Positions 1 to 7,483 of a stretch of DNA of 34,443 nucleotides are shown in pieces. The stretch's first letter is position 1. Every line of letters starts with the position of its first letter. Below the pieces are notes generated by a model, which was not told the origin of the DNA, did not search any database, and saw only the letters and a list, made by a program, of their open reading frames with translations. The DNA is from Verrucomicrobiota bacterium. GTDB lineage: Bacteria > Verrucomicrobiota > Verrucomicrobiia > Limisphaerales > Fontisphaeraceae. The DNA lies in NCBI GenBank assembly GCA_037139415.1, contig JBAXGN010000072.1:1-34443 (forward strand), in the 5' to 3' direction. The position numbers and the translations under genes are program-made.

Positions 1-99
1 AATGAATCCATCGTTCCTTCAAAAAAAATGCCGCCAGTGTCGAAAGATAGGCTAACAAATCGGTGTGAATGCGCCTGGTTGGTTGTTGCCGGCGGCGTT

Positions 100-141
100 G
101 CCAAAAATAAAAAAGCGGGGCTCAGTTTCCTGAGCCCCGCT
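100..141 (-). terminator. Rho-independent terminator of the RRM protein gene
   Basis: A perfect 12-bp stem (114-125 pairing with 130-141) closes a TTTC loop. Read on the minus strand it is followed by a T-rich run (complement of 101-113). It starts 19 bases after the stop codon of the RNA-binding protein gene. Stem length, GC content and T-tract make it a textbook intrinsic terminator. Confidence 0.9.
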
Positions 142-159
142 GTGAAATTTTCCAACGGA

Positions 160-525
160 TTAATAGCGACTACGACCACCGCCGCCGCCACCGCTGCCGC
201 CGCCATAACCACCACCGCCGCCGCCGCCGCCGTATGAACGACGACCGCCGCCACCGCCGCCGCCGCCAGTGCGCTCTTCACGAGGCTTGGCCACGTTGAC
301 AGTCAGGGCGCGACCATCAATTTCCTTGCCGTTCAAGGCTTCAATGGCCTTTTGGGCCTCTTCGGGGGTGCTCATGGTCACGAAACCAAAGCCACGGGGG
401 CGATTGGTCATGCGATCCATCATTAGGTTGGTTTCGGTAACCGTGCCATGCGCGGCAAACGCGTCCTGCAGGTCATTCTCAGTGGTGTTGAAGGAAAGAT
501 TTCCAACAAACAATTTATTACTCAT
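160..525 (-). CDS. Glycine-rich RNA-binding protein, single RRM
   Basis: A 121-aa protein with one RNA recognition motif (about residues 3-80) followed by a tail made almost only of Gly, Arg, Ser and Tyr (about 88-121). RNP2 is LFVGNL (5-10) and RNP1 is RGFGFVTM (44-51), with the aromatic residues that stack on RNA present. Such small bacterial RRM proteins bind single-stranded RNA and in cyanobacteria are often cold-induced; the role here is inferred. The frame is open upstream to 612, but the ATG at 525 gives the usual [10 protein letters not shown] start. No Shine-Dalgarno is obvious. The tail is encoded by a GGC/GGT-rich low-complexity tract (about 170-275), which may vary in length between strains. 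It is transcribed alone and ends at a strong terminator. Confidence 0.93.
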   Translation of the reverse strand: MSNKLFVGNLSFNTTENDLQDAFAAHGTVTETNLMMDRMTNRPRGFGFVTMSTPEEAQKAIEALNGKEIDGRALTVNVAKPREERTGGGGGGGGRRSYGGGGGGGGYGGGSGGGGGGRSRY

Positions 526-612
526 ACGATGTTTTACTATCCGACAAACTGCACCTTCCACAGACTGATCCCGAACACCGGGTTTAAAATCATCATAGAA
601 CCAAGTCCACAT

Positions 613-1030
613 GAAGATTCACCATGCCTAGAAAAGAAACAAGCTATCTAATAGACGAGTGCAATATGCACCCATTCCGGCATCATGGCAAGAACTATCG
701 GTAAAAATCTTTTAGTCCGATTTGGCTCAAATTTTCAGCCACCGGCGGAGTTGTACTGCGGGGAGGCCAAAAGGAAGGCTTCCTTACGTATCCTATTAGC
801 AATCATGAAATCGTCTCGGTTTTGACGCCTGCATTTGACAGGGCGTCCCGGCTTCGTATGATTTTGCATGATTTTTGCCGGAACCAGGCAAAAATGAAAG
901 TGTGGTATTGGTCCCCTCTCCCGCGTTGTTTCTCACGACCGCTCTGATTTTGCTGTGGCGGTTTGGTGTTTTGGCGTGGTCGCCGAGGCCGGGCAGGGGG
1001 ATGGCCGCAATGTGAAAAATATTATTAATT
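613..1030. other. Intergenic region between divergent genes, no gene seen
   Basis: This 418-bp region separates the minus-strand RRM gene from the plus-strand beta-barrel gene, so it should hold both promoters. No convincing coding frame is seen. Two symmetrical elements stand out: a near-palindrome around 772-787 (AAGGAAGGCTTCCTT) and an 8-bp inverted repeat at 872-894. I could not pick a promoter with confidence. Confidence 0.5.
872..894. repeat. Inverted repeat, hairpin flanked by T and A runs
   Basis: TTTTTGCC (872-879) is exactly complementary to GGCAAAAA (887-894) around a 7-base loop. The form resembles a weak bidirectional terminator or an operator. It lies 137 bases upstream of the beta-barrel gene. 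The GC core is only three pairs, so termination would be weak. Confidence 0.4.
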
Positions 1031-2401
1031 GTGCAACGTTTGATGTCATCGAACCCGGCGATCCGCCGGGCCATTTGTGGAGCCGGCCTGATTGGCGCGG
1101 GGTTGTGTGTGTTTGCCAGTTCCGCCCGGGCGGCTCAGACCATCTCACCCCTTCCGCAAAAGCCGGCTTGGCTGAATGAATTGTCACTCGGCCTTAAGGA
1201 AGGTTATGACGACAATGTCTATCTTTCCGGGGCAGATCAGCGGTTCATGCCGCCGGGGAAGGTGTCGCTGAAGGGACGCGATTCCTGGGTGACGACGGTT
1301 TCGCCCCGGATTGGGTTCGACTTTCGTCCGTTGCTGGGCGGCACCAATACCGTTCAAGCGTTGTCCTTGAATTATACGCCGGACTTTGTCACGTATCACG
1401 CTGCCAATACGGAGAGTCACCAGGCGCATCGTTTTGCCAATGCGATTAAACTCCAGCACGAGGCGTTTTCCATGCAGGTGGACCACAGCTTCTATTATAT
1501 CCATGGACCCCGCCTTGGTCCGAGTTACCCGGGGGGGCTGTTGAATGCCTATTCCACCGTGACTGTACGCGAGCGACGGGAGCAATTTCAGGACCGGGCC
1601 AAGGTGAATCTCCGATATGATCAGGATGCCTGGTTTGCCCGGCCCACCGCGTCGCTGCTGTATTATGAGTTGATGACGGTTCAGCGACCGACCACGACGG
1701 CGGAATGTTACCAGAACTATCCGGATCGCTATGATGTCAACGGCGGCATGGACATGGGTTACAAGTTCAGCCCGGATTTGGCGGCGGTCATCGGTTACCG
1801 TTATGGGCATCAATACCAGCAGCAATTTTCCTGGGATAAATACAGCACCCCCAGCGATTATCAGCGCGTGTTGCTCGGTCTGGAAGGGCGAATTGGAAAA
1901 TGGTTGAAATTTGAGGGGCTGTTTGGGCCGGATTTTCGCAGCTATCCCGGTGACACAGCCACTCACATCACCCCGGTCCGGGATCATCACCCGGTGAAAT
2001 TCTACGGGGAAGCCGGTGTGGCCATCGAACCCACCTCGAACGACACGATTACCTTCAAGTTTAAACGGCTTCAATGGGTTTCCAGCGTCGGACGCCTTCC
2101 CTGTCAGGACATGGTCTTTGACTTGAATTATCGCCGCAAACTGACCGATCAATTGTGGCTCGACTTGGGCGGGCGGGCTTTTAATTCCGATTACACGAGC
2201 GCGAGCCTGGCCTCGGGTGCACGCAGCGACTGGATGATCACCCCGGCCATTGGTCTGCGATATGCCTTCACGACCCAGTTCAGTATGGATTTGGGCTATT
2301 CCGTGGACTTGGGCCGTAATGCTCAGGATGGCATCGTCAATCCGGAAACCCGGGACTTCATCCGGCACATTGTCTCCCTTGGTGCCCAGTTTAAATTCTG
2401 A
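1031..2401 (+). CDS. Predicted outer-membrane beta-barrel protein, unknown role
   Basis: A 456-aa protein with an N-terminal signal peptide (hydrophobic GAGLIGAGLCVFASSARA, cut near AQT). The mature part is rich in alternating polar/aromatic strands and short turns, opens with LSLGLKEGYDDNVYLSG, and ends in Phe (GAQFKF), as many outer-membrane barrels do. I recognise the general fold type seen in PVC 'outer membrane beta-barrel' proteins, but no specific transport function. The frame can start at GTG 1031 or ATG 1043; neither has a clear ribosome site and both leave a usable signal peptide. It is followed after 104 bp by a secreted PQQ-type propeller gene on the same strand, so co-transcription is possible but not shown. 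Confidence 0.72.
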   Translation: MQRLMSSNPAIRRAICGAGLIGAGLCVFASSARAAQTISPLPQKPAWLNELSLGLKEGYDDNVYLSGADQRFMPPGKVSLKGRDSWVTTVSPRIGFDFRPLLGGTNTVQALSLNYTPDFVTYHAANTESHQAHRFANAIKLQHEAFSMQVDHSFYYIHGPRLGPSYPGGLLNAYSTVTVRERREQFQDRAKVNLRYDQDAWFARPTASLLYYELMTVQRPTTTAECYQNYPDRYDVNGGMDMGYKFSPDLAAVIGYRYGHQYQQQFSWDKYSTPSDYQRVLLGLEGRIGKWLKFEGLFGPDFRSYPGDTATHITPVRDHHPVKFYGEAGVAIEPTSNDTITFKFKRLQWVSSVGRLPCQDMVFDLNYRRKLTDQLWLDLGGRAFNSDYTSASLASGARSDWMITPAIGLRYAFTTQFSMDLGYSVDLGRNAQDGIVNPETRDFIRHIVSLGAQFKF

Positions 2402-2505
2402 GCTTGCCGCCTGGTTTGATGGCATGCCGGTGTTTATGCGGGTGCTGGTTGTCTGGGCGTAAACTTCGGGTTGACCTTTAGCCGCTAACGCATACCATCG
2501 GCATC

Positions 2506-3795
2506 ATGATTTTTGTCCAAGACCGATGCCGGGCCGCCATGCTTGCCGTGGCCGTGTGCGGGCTTTGCTCCGTCACTGATGTTTGCGCCAGTGACTGGCC
2601 GCAGTGGCGGGGACCGCAACGCGACGGCCACGCGGTCAGCAAGGTCAAACTGGACGCTTTGCCCAAAGATCCCAAAACCTTGTGGTCCATTCCGGTGGGC
2701 GTGGGGCAGTCTTCTCCGGTCATCGCCGGCAGTCGTGTCCTCTACCTGGACGATCAGAACGGACAGGAAACCGCTCACAGTCTGGACTTGGCGAGCGGCA
2801 AGGAACAGTGGTGCGTCTCGTTCAGTCCTTCCGAGGTTTGGGGCAACGCCTATGGTGCCGGGCCACGCTGCACGCCGGTCGTGGATGGGGATCGCGTCTA
2901 TGTGCAATCTTGCCGCGGTGAATTTCGCTGTCTGTCGCTGGCTGACGGGAAAACGCTCTGGCGCACCAGCTTTGAAAAAGAGTGGGGAGCATCCTGGTTT
3001 GGCAATGCCGGCAACAACGCCCCGGAAGCCAAAGAAACCGCTGCGCGCCGCCACGGCAATAATGGCTCGGCGGTGGTCGAGGGGGAAAGTGTCTTTGTCC
3101 CGGTCGGCAGCCCGGAAAAAGGCACGCTTGTCGCGTTCAATAAGCAGACTGGGAAAGTGCTGTGGACGGCAGGTCATGACAACGCCGGGTATTCTTCGGT
3201 TTTGGTTGCCACCATCGGTGGCGTGCGGCAGGTGGTTCATCTTACGGCCGATACGCTTATGGGGGTGGACGCCAAGAACGGAAAAATCCTGTGGAGCACG
3301 CCGGTAAAAACCGGTGCCAAACGCAACGTGCTTACCCCGATCTGTGCGGGTGACACCGTGACGATTTCTTCAACTTCGGTGGCGCTTACAAAGTTCAAGA
3401 TCACCAAGGAGGGTGGAGATTTTAAGGTCGCGCCGGTTTGGAAAAATGAGAAAGTCAAAATTACCCTTGCCACGCCGGTGCTGGTCGGCAATTACCTGTA
3501 TGGACTTGGGACTGGGCAAAAAACTGACTTGGTGTGCGTGGATTTTAACACGGGCGACGTGAAGTGGAGCCAACCCGGTTTCGGTGATTACGCTTCGTTC
3601 ATCGCGTTGGAAGACAAAGTGCTGGTGCAAAACATGACGGGTACCCTGTTACTGATGAAGGCCAGCCCGGAGAAATATTTAGAACTGGGACGCGTACAGG
3701 TTTGCGGCAACACCTGGAGTTATCCGGCCTTTGCCGACGGGTTGTTGGTCCAGCGTGACAAGACCAAGCTTTTTGCCGTGGAATTAGCGAAGTGA
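2506..3795 (+). CDS. Secreted PQQ-type beta-propeller protein
   Basis: A 429-aa protein with a signal peptide (about 1-28) and then DWPQWRGPQRDG (from residue 30), the hallmark opening of a large PVC family of PQQ-binding-like propeller proteins. Repeated blades follow, each with a G-x-x-x-W core (GKEQWCVSF, GKTLWRTSF, GKVLWTAGH, GKILWSTPV, GDVKWSQPG). These proteins sit in the periplasm or at the cell surface. Whether this one binds PQQ or is only a scaffold cannot be told, and no dehydrogenase signature was seen. The start at 2506 is the first ATG; residue 12 is an alternative. No Shine-Dalgarno is visible. Its 3' end abuts the breakpoint of a decayed SGNH hydrolase fragment on the other strand. 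Confidence 0.88.
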   Translation: MIFVQDRCRAAMLAVAVCGLCSVTDVCASDWPQWRGPQRDGHAVSKVKLDALPKDPKTLWSIPVGVGQSSPVIAGSRVLYLDDQNGQETAHSLDLASGKEQWCVSFSPSEVWGNAYGAGPRCTPVVDGDRVYVQSCRGEFRCLSLADGKTLWRTSFEKEWGASWFGNAGNNAPEAKETAARRHGNNGSAVVEGESVFVPVGSPEKGTLVAFNKQTGKVLWTAGHDNAGYSSVLVATIGGVRQVVHLTADTLMGVDAKNGKILWSTPVKTGAKRNVLTPICAGDTVTISSTSVALTKFKITKEGGDFKVAPVWKNEKVKITLATPVLVGNYLYGLGTGQKTDLVCVDFNTGDVKWSQPGFGDYASFIALEDKVLVQNMTGTLLLMKASPEKYLELGRVQVCGNTWSYPAFADGLLVQRDKTKLFAVELAK

Positions 3796-3797
3796 TT

Positions 3798-4028
3798 AAA
3801 CACCATGGGATGTGACGGTAACCCTGCAAAGTGATCGGCGAGCGCTGCGAGATCGGTGGCAAACTCCTCCTTGTGCTTCCAATTTTGTGGTTTGGAATCA
3901 CTTGTGCCCAGCTTGATGACCACCGCCTTGGGCTGAAAATCGGAAGCTTGAACAAACGCCGCCTGTTTCCAATACGGCTTATCCCCCTTATTCAGCAGGG
4001 TGGCTCCGCTGACGCCAAATAGACTGGG
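3798..4028 (-). pseudogene. Remnant of an SGNH/GDSL-type esterase
   Basis: Reading the minus strand from 4025 gives about 75 residues that look like the middle of an SGNH hydrolase: FGVSGATLL, then KPYWKQAAF, then VVIKLGTSDSKPQNW. In intact members the block III motif is GTND; here it reads GTSD. A TAA stop (4029-4031) lies just before the fragment. The similarity ends near 3800, after LPSHPMVF, where the frame runs antisense into the PQQ gene. There is no start codon, no N-terminal GDSL Ser block and no C-terminal Asp-His block, so this is a truncated relic, not a gene. The parent family removes acyl groups, often acetyl groups from sugars. Assignment is from remembered family motifs. Confidence 0.72.
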
Positions 4029-4051
4029 TTAGAAGTTGAAAGGATTTTTTA

Positions 4052-4381
4052 TCATGGATGCGGGTATCGTTCATGTCTGCCGTATCTTTCAGCAACATAT
4101 ATGGCAGCCCCCAAGACGATCAATCCGAGGCCAACTGTCCACGTATCCACCGCTTGTTCGAGTTGAAATTCATCTGGTGTGGTACTTCCCGCAGAACTTT
4201 CCCAGTTTCGTTCCAATCGCCCTGTCGTAGCATTGTGTTCCATCCAATACCGGCAACGATGAAAATTGCCAGCCTCCATATCACCGTGACCGTAAATGAC
4301 TGTGTAAAAGATACAGAACCCAAGAACCAACAGACCAAAAGTCGCAATCCCGCAGCAAATCATGGTGATGGGTTTATTCAT
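4052..4381 (-). CDS. Small predicted membrane protein, two helices
   Basis: A 109-aa protein with two clear hydrophobic segments: residues about 5-29 (ITMICCGIATFGLLVLGFCI) and about 82-97 (TVGLGLIVLGAAIYVAE). The segment between them is polar. A possible ribosome site, AAAGG, lies about 4 bases before the ATG. It begins 30 bp after the stop of the upstream GH99-like gene on the same strand, so the two probably share a transcript. I do not recognise a family. The long opposite-strand frame at 4058-4549 is less plausible because it lacks membrane or domain features. Confidence 0.55.
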   Translation of the reverse strand: MNKPITMICCGIATFGLLVLGFCIFYTVIYGHGDMEAGNFHRCRYWMEHNATTGRLERNWESSAGSTTPDEFQLEQAVDTWTVGLGLIVLGAAIYVAERYGRHERYPHP

Positions 4382-4411
4382 GCGCCTTTAACAATGCGAC
4401 TTCCACCCCAC

Positions 4412-5626
4412 CTATTTCCCCCGAAATACCTCTTTTATCGCCTCCAGATATTTCATGCCATTCACCCTGTCAGGTTCGAGATAACTGCCCTCGGTCCATT
4501 CATTCCAGCAATTGATATTCAGAATGCGCGGGCCGTTGGGCTGGGCTAGCAGACGCTGCTTCGTGCGGACCAGCGCTTCGCGGAAACGCTCCGGCGTGTT
4601 ACCGCTGATCGTGTTCATGAACGGATAGATGAAATTGCCGAACTCATCGTCCTGGTTGGCGCGCGGACTGGAATCCCAACCCATGGTCACATTCGGATAA
4701 TACGGCACTTGGAACAGGTTTTCCGCCTTGTCCCAGTATTTGAAATAGGCGTCGCGCACAAACTCATAATCCGTCTGCTGCTTCGGCAGGCCAACGTGGT
4801 GAATCCAGACATAGGATGTGACGGAATCAAACCCGAGATCCCGCACCAATTTGGGTGTATCCGCCGGCTTCTTTTCACCGGGCAGAATGGGTTGTCCCCA
4901 GACCACCGCATTGAGGTGCAGCCCGGGCAAACCAGCGGCCACGGCTTTGGCGCGGAACTTATCCAAGGCGGTGCGGGTGGCCGCCACGCTGCCGTGACTG
5001 TCCAGCAGCTTCGTCAATTCATAGAACGAGAAATACGGTTTGCCATCAATCTTCCAATAAGACGGGTGCGAGAAATAGTCTTTGATGACGTGGTCGCAGA
5101 TTTTCTCGAAATTCGCCGGGGTCACCGCGCCAGAGTAAAGGACGGTCCGGGGTGCGCCGCGCTTATATGGGTGAATCTCCTGCCAATCGTGATTGGCCCA
5201 CATGAAGGCGAACTTGAGCCGGTGATTGTTGGTGGCTTGCAGAAAACCGATGTCAATGGGGCGATCCAGATAGGGACCGTCGTTATAATAGTACCAGTCA
5301 AAGATAAAGGCATCTATGCCGTGATCGGCGGCGGCGGCAATCTTCTGGGCCATGACTCTGGGATCGGATTCATCGGTATATCCCCACGCCGGTACATTGG
5401 GCTGATGATGGCCGGGGAACCGTGGTTTGGCGGCTTTGACCAGTTCCCATTCCGCCCAGCCTTTGCCCTTCTGCTTCTCGTTGCGCGGATCGTTCGGATG
5501 GTAGTTGCCGAAATAATAACTGGCCACGGTGATGGTGTCACTCCTGGCGGCAGCTTCCGCGCCAAGCGCCGAGACGCCGCTGACGATTACTGCGGCCACC
5601 CACAAAATCAAAACACGTATTTTCAT
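4412..5626 (-). CDS. Secreted GH99-like / WbsX-type protein
   Basis: A 404-aa protein with a signal peptide (about 1-26, ending SALGAEAAA). The mature part matches the WbsX/GH99-like barrel family: ITVASYYFGNYHPND near the start, HGIDAFIFDWYYYNDG at about 107-122, and WNEWTEGSYLEPD near the C-terminus. Family members are found in polysaccharide loci and are thought to cut or remodel glycans (GH99 enzymes are endo-acting on mannose-type linkages). The exact substrate cannot be read from sequence. No ribosome site is visible at 5626, but the signal peptide fixes the start well. It is divergent from the small Cys-rich secreted protein and probably co-transcribed with the membrane protein at 4052-4381. 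Confidence 0.88.
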   Translation of the reverse strand: MKIRVLILWVAAVIVSGVSALGAEAAARSDTITVASYYFGNYHPNDPRNEKQKGKGWAEWELVKAAKPRFPGHHQPNVPAWGYTDESDPRVMAQKIAAAADHGIDAFIFDWYYYNDGPYLDRPIDIGFLQATNNHRLKFAFMWANHDWQEIHPYKRGAPRTVLYSGAVTPANFEKICDHVIKDYFSHPSYWKIDGKPYFSFYELTKLLDSHGSVAATRTALDKFRAKAVAAGLPGLHLNAVVWGQPILPGEKKPADTPKLVRDLGFDSVTSYVWIHHVGLPKQQTDYEFVRDAYFKYWDKAENLFQVPYYPNVTMGWDSSPRANQDDEFGNFIYPFMNTISGNTPERFREALVRTKQRLLAQPNGPRILNINCWNEWTEGSYLEPDRVNGMKYLEAIKEVFRGK

Positions 5627-5854
5627 AGAATGCTCTGTGCCTGCATCCTGCCGTCATGTGATCTATTTTTACAGGAAAATTTTTGCGGGATTTTGCCGAA
5701 TGCGGTGTATATTGGTTGCAAGGTGTTCATAGTGAATGCCCCAAGATTGACACAGATCATGAGTGGTAAGCTCTTGTCGGCTCCTGCTGCCATTGTGGAC
5801 GCAGAAGTTGAGAGTGGGGTTTTACCCAACGGACTGAGAACAACATACTGAAAC

Positions 5855-6136
5855 ATGAAAGCAACCTATTCCAAAATCCTTGGAACCCTGGCCGCCGTAA
5901 CGCTGGCCTTGACCCTGGCCGCCACGGCTGCCGATGAACCCAAAGCTGGCAAAGCCAAACCTTACCCGCTGGAAACCTGCATCGTAACCGGAGAAAAGCT
6001 GGGCGGCATGGGTGAAGCCTATGTGTTTGTGCATGAAGGACAGGAAATCAAACTGTGCTGCAAAGGCTGCCTGAAGGCCTTCAAGAAAGAACCCGCCAAG
6101 TATCTCAAGAAGCTGACTGAAGAACCCAAGAAATAG
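5855..6136 (+). CDS. Small secreted TRASH/YHS-like metal-binding protein
   Basis: A 93-aa protein with a signal peptide (residues 1-25, TLALTLAATA then ADEP). The mature part carries C42 in ETCIVTGEKLG and the cluster C68-C69-x2-C72 in IKLCCKGCLKAF, a layout like TRASH or YHS domains that hold heavy metals. The C-terminus is lysine-rich. Homologous domains occur in copper-handling and metal-sensing proteins; the metal here is unknown. Upstream, TTGCGG (5683-5688) and TGTATA (5706-5711) are 17 bp apart and could be a weak promoter, though about 140 bp from the ATG. No Shine-Dalgarno is seen. Confidence 0.82.
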   Translation: MKATYSKILGTLAAVTLALTLAATAADEPKAGKAKPYPLETCIVTGEKLGGMGEAYVFVHEGQEIKLCCKGCLKAFKKEPAKYLKKLTEEPKK

Positions 6137-6240
6137 TTCCGCTCGATTAATACAACCTAAAGCCACCTTTCAACTGTGCTCATGGTCGCGCTCAACTGTT
6201 CGGCCATGGGCTCAGGTTTTTACAACGGTTACCAGGAGTT

Positions 6241-7335
6241 GTGATTATAAAATCCGAAGCTCGAAATACTGAATTTCGAGAACAAACAGAAATCCAACAA
6301 ACGACCTTCGGTTGGTTACGGCCCTCGGCTTTTGGGTTTCGGGCTTTCGGATTTCTTTCAGACCTCGGTTTTCGGTTTTCGATTTTCTTGCTTTTGAGCA
6401 CGCTTGCGCTTCACGCTGCCTCACCGTCGTCCTCGTTACTGGCCGCAGGCGTCCTGCCCACTCCCATCATTTTTCGCGGCGATGCCACCACGGCGTACCG
6501 CGACCCGGCAGCAATCTACCATGCCGGAGTCTTTCACCTATACTTCACCCTCGTCCGCATCGAAGACGGCAAGCCTTATTCATACACCGCCTGGAGCAAA
6601 AGTACGAACCTGACGCAATGGACGTCACCGCAGATTTTTACCCCGCGCGATCAGCACCTCAACTACGGCAGTCCGGGCAATGTCATTCGTTTCAGCAATC
6701 AATGGGTGATGTGCCTGCAAACGTACCCGCGCCCCAATGGCGAAAAATACGGTAATGCAGATTCGCGCTTGTGGCTGATGCGCAGCGATGACCTGGAGCG
6801 CTGGAGCGCCCCGGAATTATTGGCAGTGAAAGGCCCCGATGTGCCACGTGAAAAAATGGGACGCATGATTGATCCCTACCTGGTGGAGGATAAGGATGAA
6901 CCGGGAAAATGGTGGTGCTTCTTCAAACAGAATGGCGCCAGCCGGTCGTGGTCCAGAGACCTGCAATCGTGGACGTATAGCGGACGCATCCCGGCCGGGG
7001 AAAACGTCTGCGTGATGGTGGATGGCGGTGAATACGTGATGTTTCATTCCCCGTCCAACGGGATCGGCATGAAACGCTCGCGCGACCTGAAAGTATGGCG
7101 TGATGAGGCGCTACTCACCTTGGGACAAACCGATTGGCCTTGGGCGCAGGGACGCCTGACGGCGGGCTTTGTGATGGACCTGCGCCATGAACCCGCCATC
7201 GGCAAAGCACTAATGTTCTTTCATGGATCGGATTTCCCGGAAAATGATCCGCGCGGAGGATTCGACAACTTTGCCAGTCTGGGGATTGCCTGGAGTTCGG
7301 ACTTGAAGCATTGGGATTGGCCGGGGAAGAAGTGA
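6241..7335 (+). CDS. Secreted GH43-like five-bladed propeller glycosidase
   Basis: A 364-aa protein whose mature part (from about residue 58) looks like a GH43/GH117-type five-bladed propeller: TAYRDPAAIYHAGVFHLYF holds the likely catalytic Asp, GRMIDPYLVED a second Asp, and repeats such as SKSTNLTQWTSP, SDDLERWSAP, SRDLQSWTYSG and SSDLKHWDW mark the blades. It probably acts on exported plant or algal polysaccharides; substrate unknown. The only usable start is GTG 6241, with AGGAG (6234-6238) unusually close. Residues about 4-42 are encoded by a TTCGG-rich intergenic repeat, which runs straight into the hydrophobic signal segment (FSIFLLLSTLALHAA). The true start is therefore uncertain. Confidence 0.8.
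   Translation: MIIKSEARNTEFREQTEIQQTTFGWLRPSAFGFRAFGFLSDLGFRFSIFLLLSTLALHAASPSSSLLAAGVLPTPIIFRGDATTAYRDPAAIYHAGVFHLYFTLVRIEDGKPYSYTAWSKSTNLTQWTSPQIFTPRDQHLNYGSPGNVIRFSNQWVMCLQTYPRPNGEKYGNADSRLWLMRSDDLERWSAPELLAVKGPDVPREKMGRMIDPYLVEDKDEPGKWWCFFKQNGASRSWSRDLQSWTYSGRIPAGENVCVMVDGGEYVMFHSPSNGIGMKRSRDLKVWRDEALLTLGQTDWPWAQGRLTAGFVMDLRHEPAIGKALMFFHGSDFPENDPRGGFDNFASLGIAWSSDLKHWDWPGKK
6245..6395. repeat. Degenerate TTCGG-rich repeat tract, partly coding
   Basis: The stretch contains many variants of TTTCGG/CCGAAA in both orientations (for example TTTTGGGTTTCGGGCTTTCGG around 6328-6348, and CTCGGTTTTCGGTTTTCG at 6364-6381). It resembles the purer heptamer arrays at 7344, 15122 and 33425. Here it lies inside the open frame of the GH43-like gene. 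Confidence 0.6.
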
Positions 7336-7343
7336 TGACTTCA

Positions 7344-7371
7344 ATTTCGGATTTCGGATTTCGGATTGCGG
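7344..7371. repeat. Heptamer array (ATTTCGG x3 + ATTGCGG)
   Basis: Four tandem 7-bp units: ATTTCGG at 7344, 7351 and 7358, then ATTGCGG at 7365. It begins 8 bp after the stop codon of the GH43-like gene and precedes the gltX promoter. The same unit recurs at 15122-15149 and 33425-33474. Confidence 0.9.
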
Positions 7372-7423
7372 AGAAGGGAAAGTGACCAGTTATCAAATGA
7401 TCCGTGCTTGCAGCGACGCCGCT

Positions 7424-7477
7424 TTGCGGGTAGAGTATTTGCAGCGTAACATAACGGGCAACAATCTTAACCGGGAG
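7424..7477 (+). promoter_or_regulatory. Candidate sigma70-type promoter and ribosome site of gltX
   Basis: TTGCGG (7424-7429) and TAACAT (7447-7452) are separated by exactly 17 bases, close to the TTGACA/TATAAT pattern. GGGAG (7473-7477) lies 6 bases before the gltX ATG and is one of the few clear Shine-Dalgarno sites in the window. The promoter is a sequence match only. Confidence 0.45.
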
Positions 7478-7483
7478 TAAATC

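Noticed and set aside
1184-2425. 413-codon minus frame opposite the beta-barrel gene
   Set aside because: Antisense shadow; the plus-strand protein has a signal peptide and a barrel-like C-terminus.
4709-5851. 380-codon plus frame opposite the GH99-like gene
   Set aside because: The minus-strand protein carries WbsX/GH99 motifs and a signal peptide; the plus frame shows neither.
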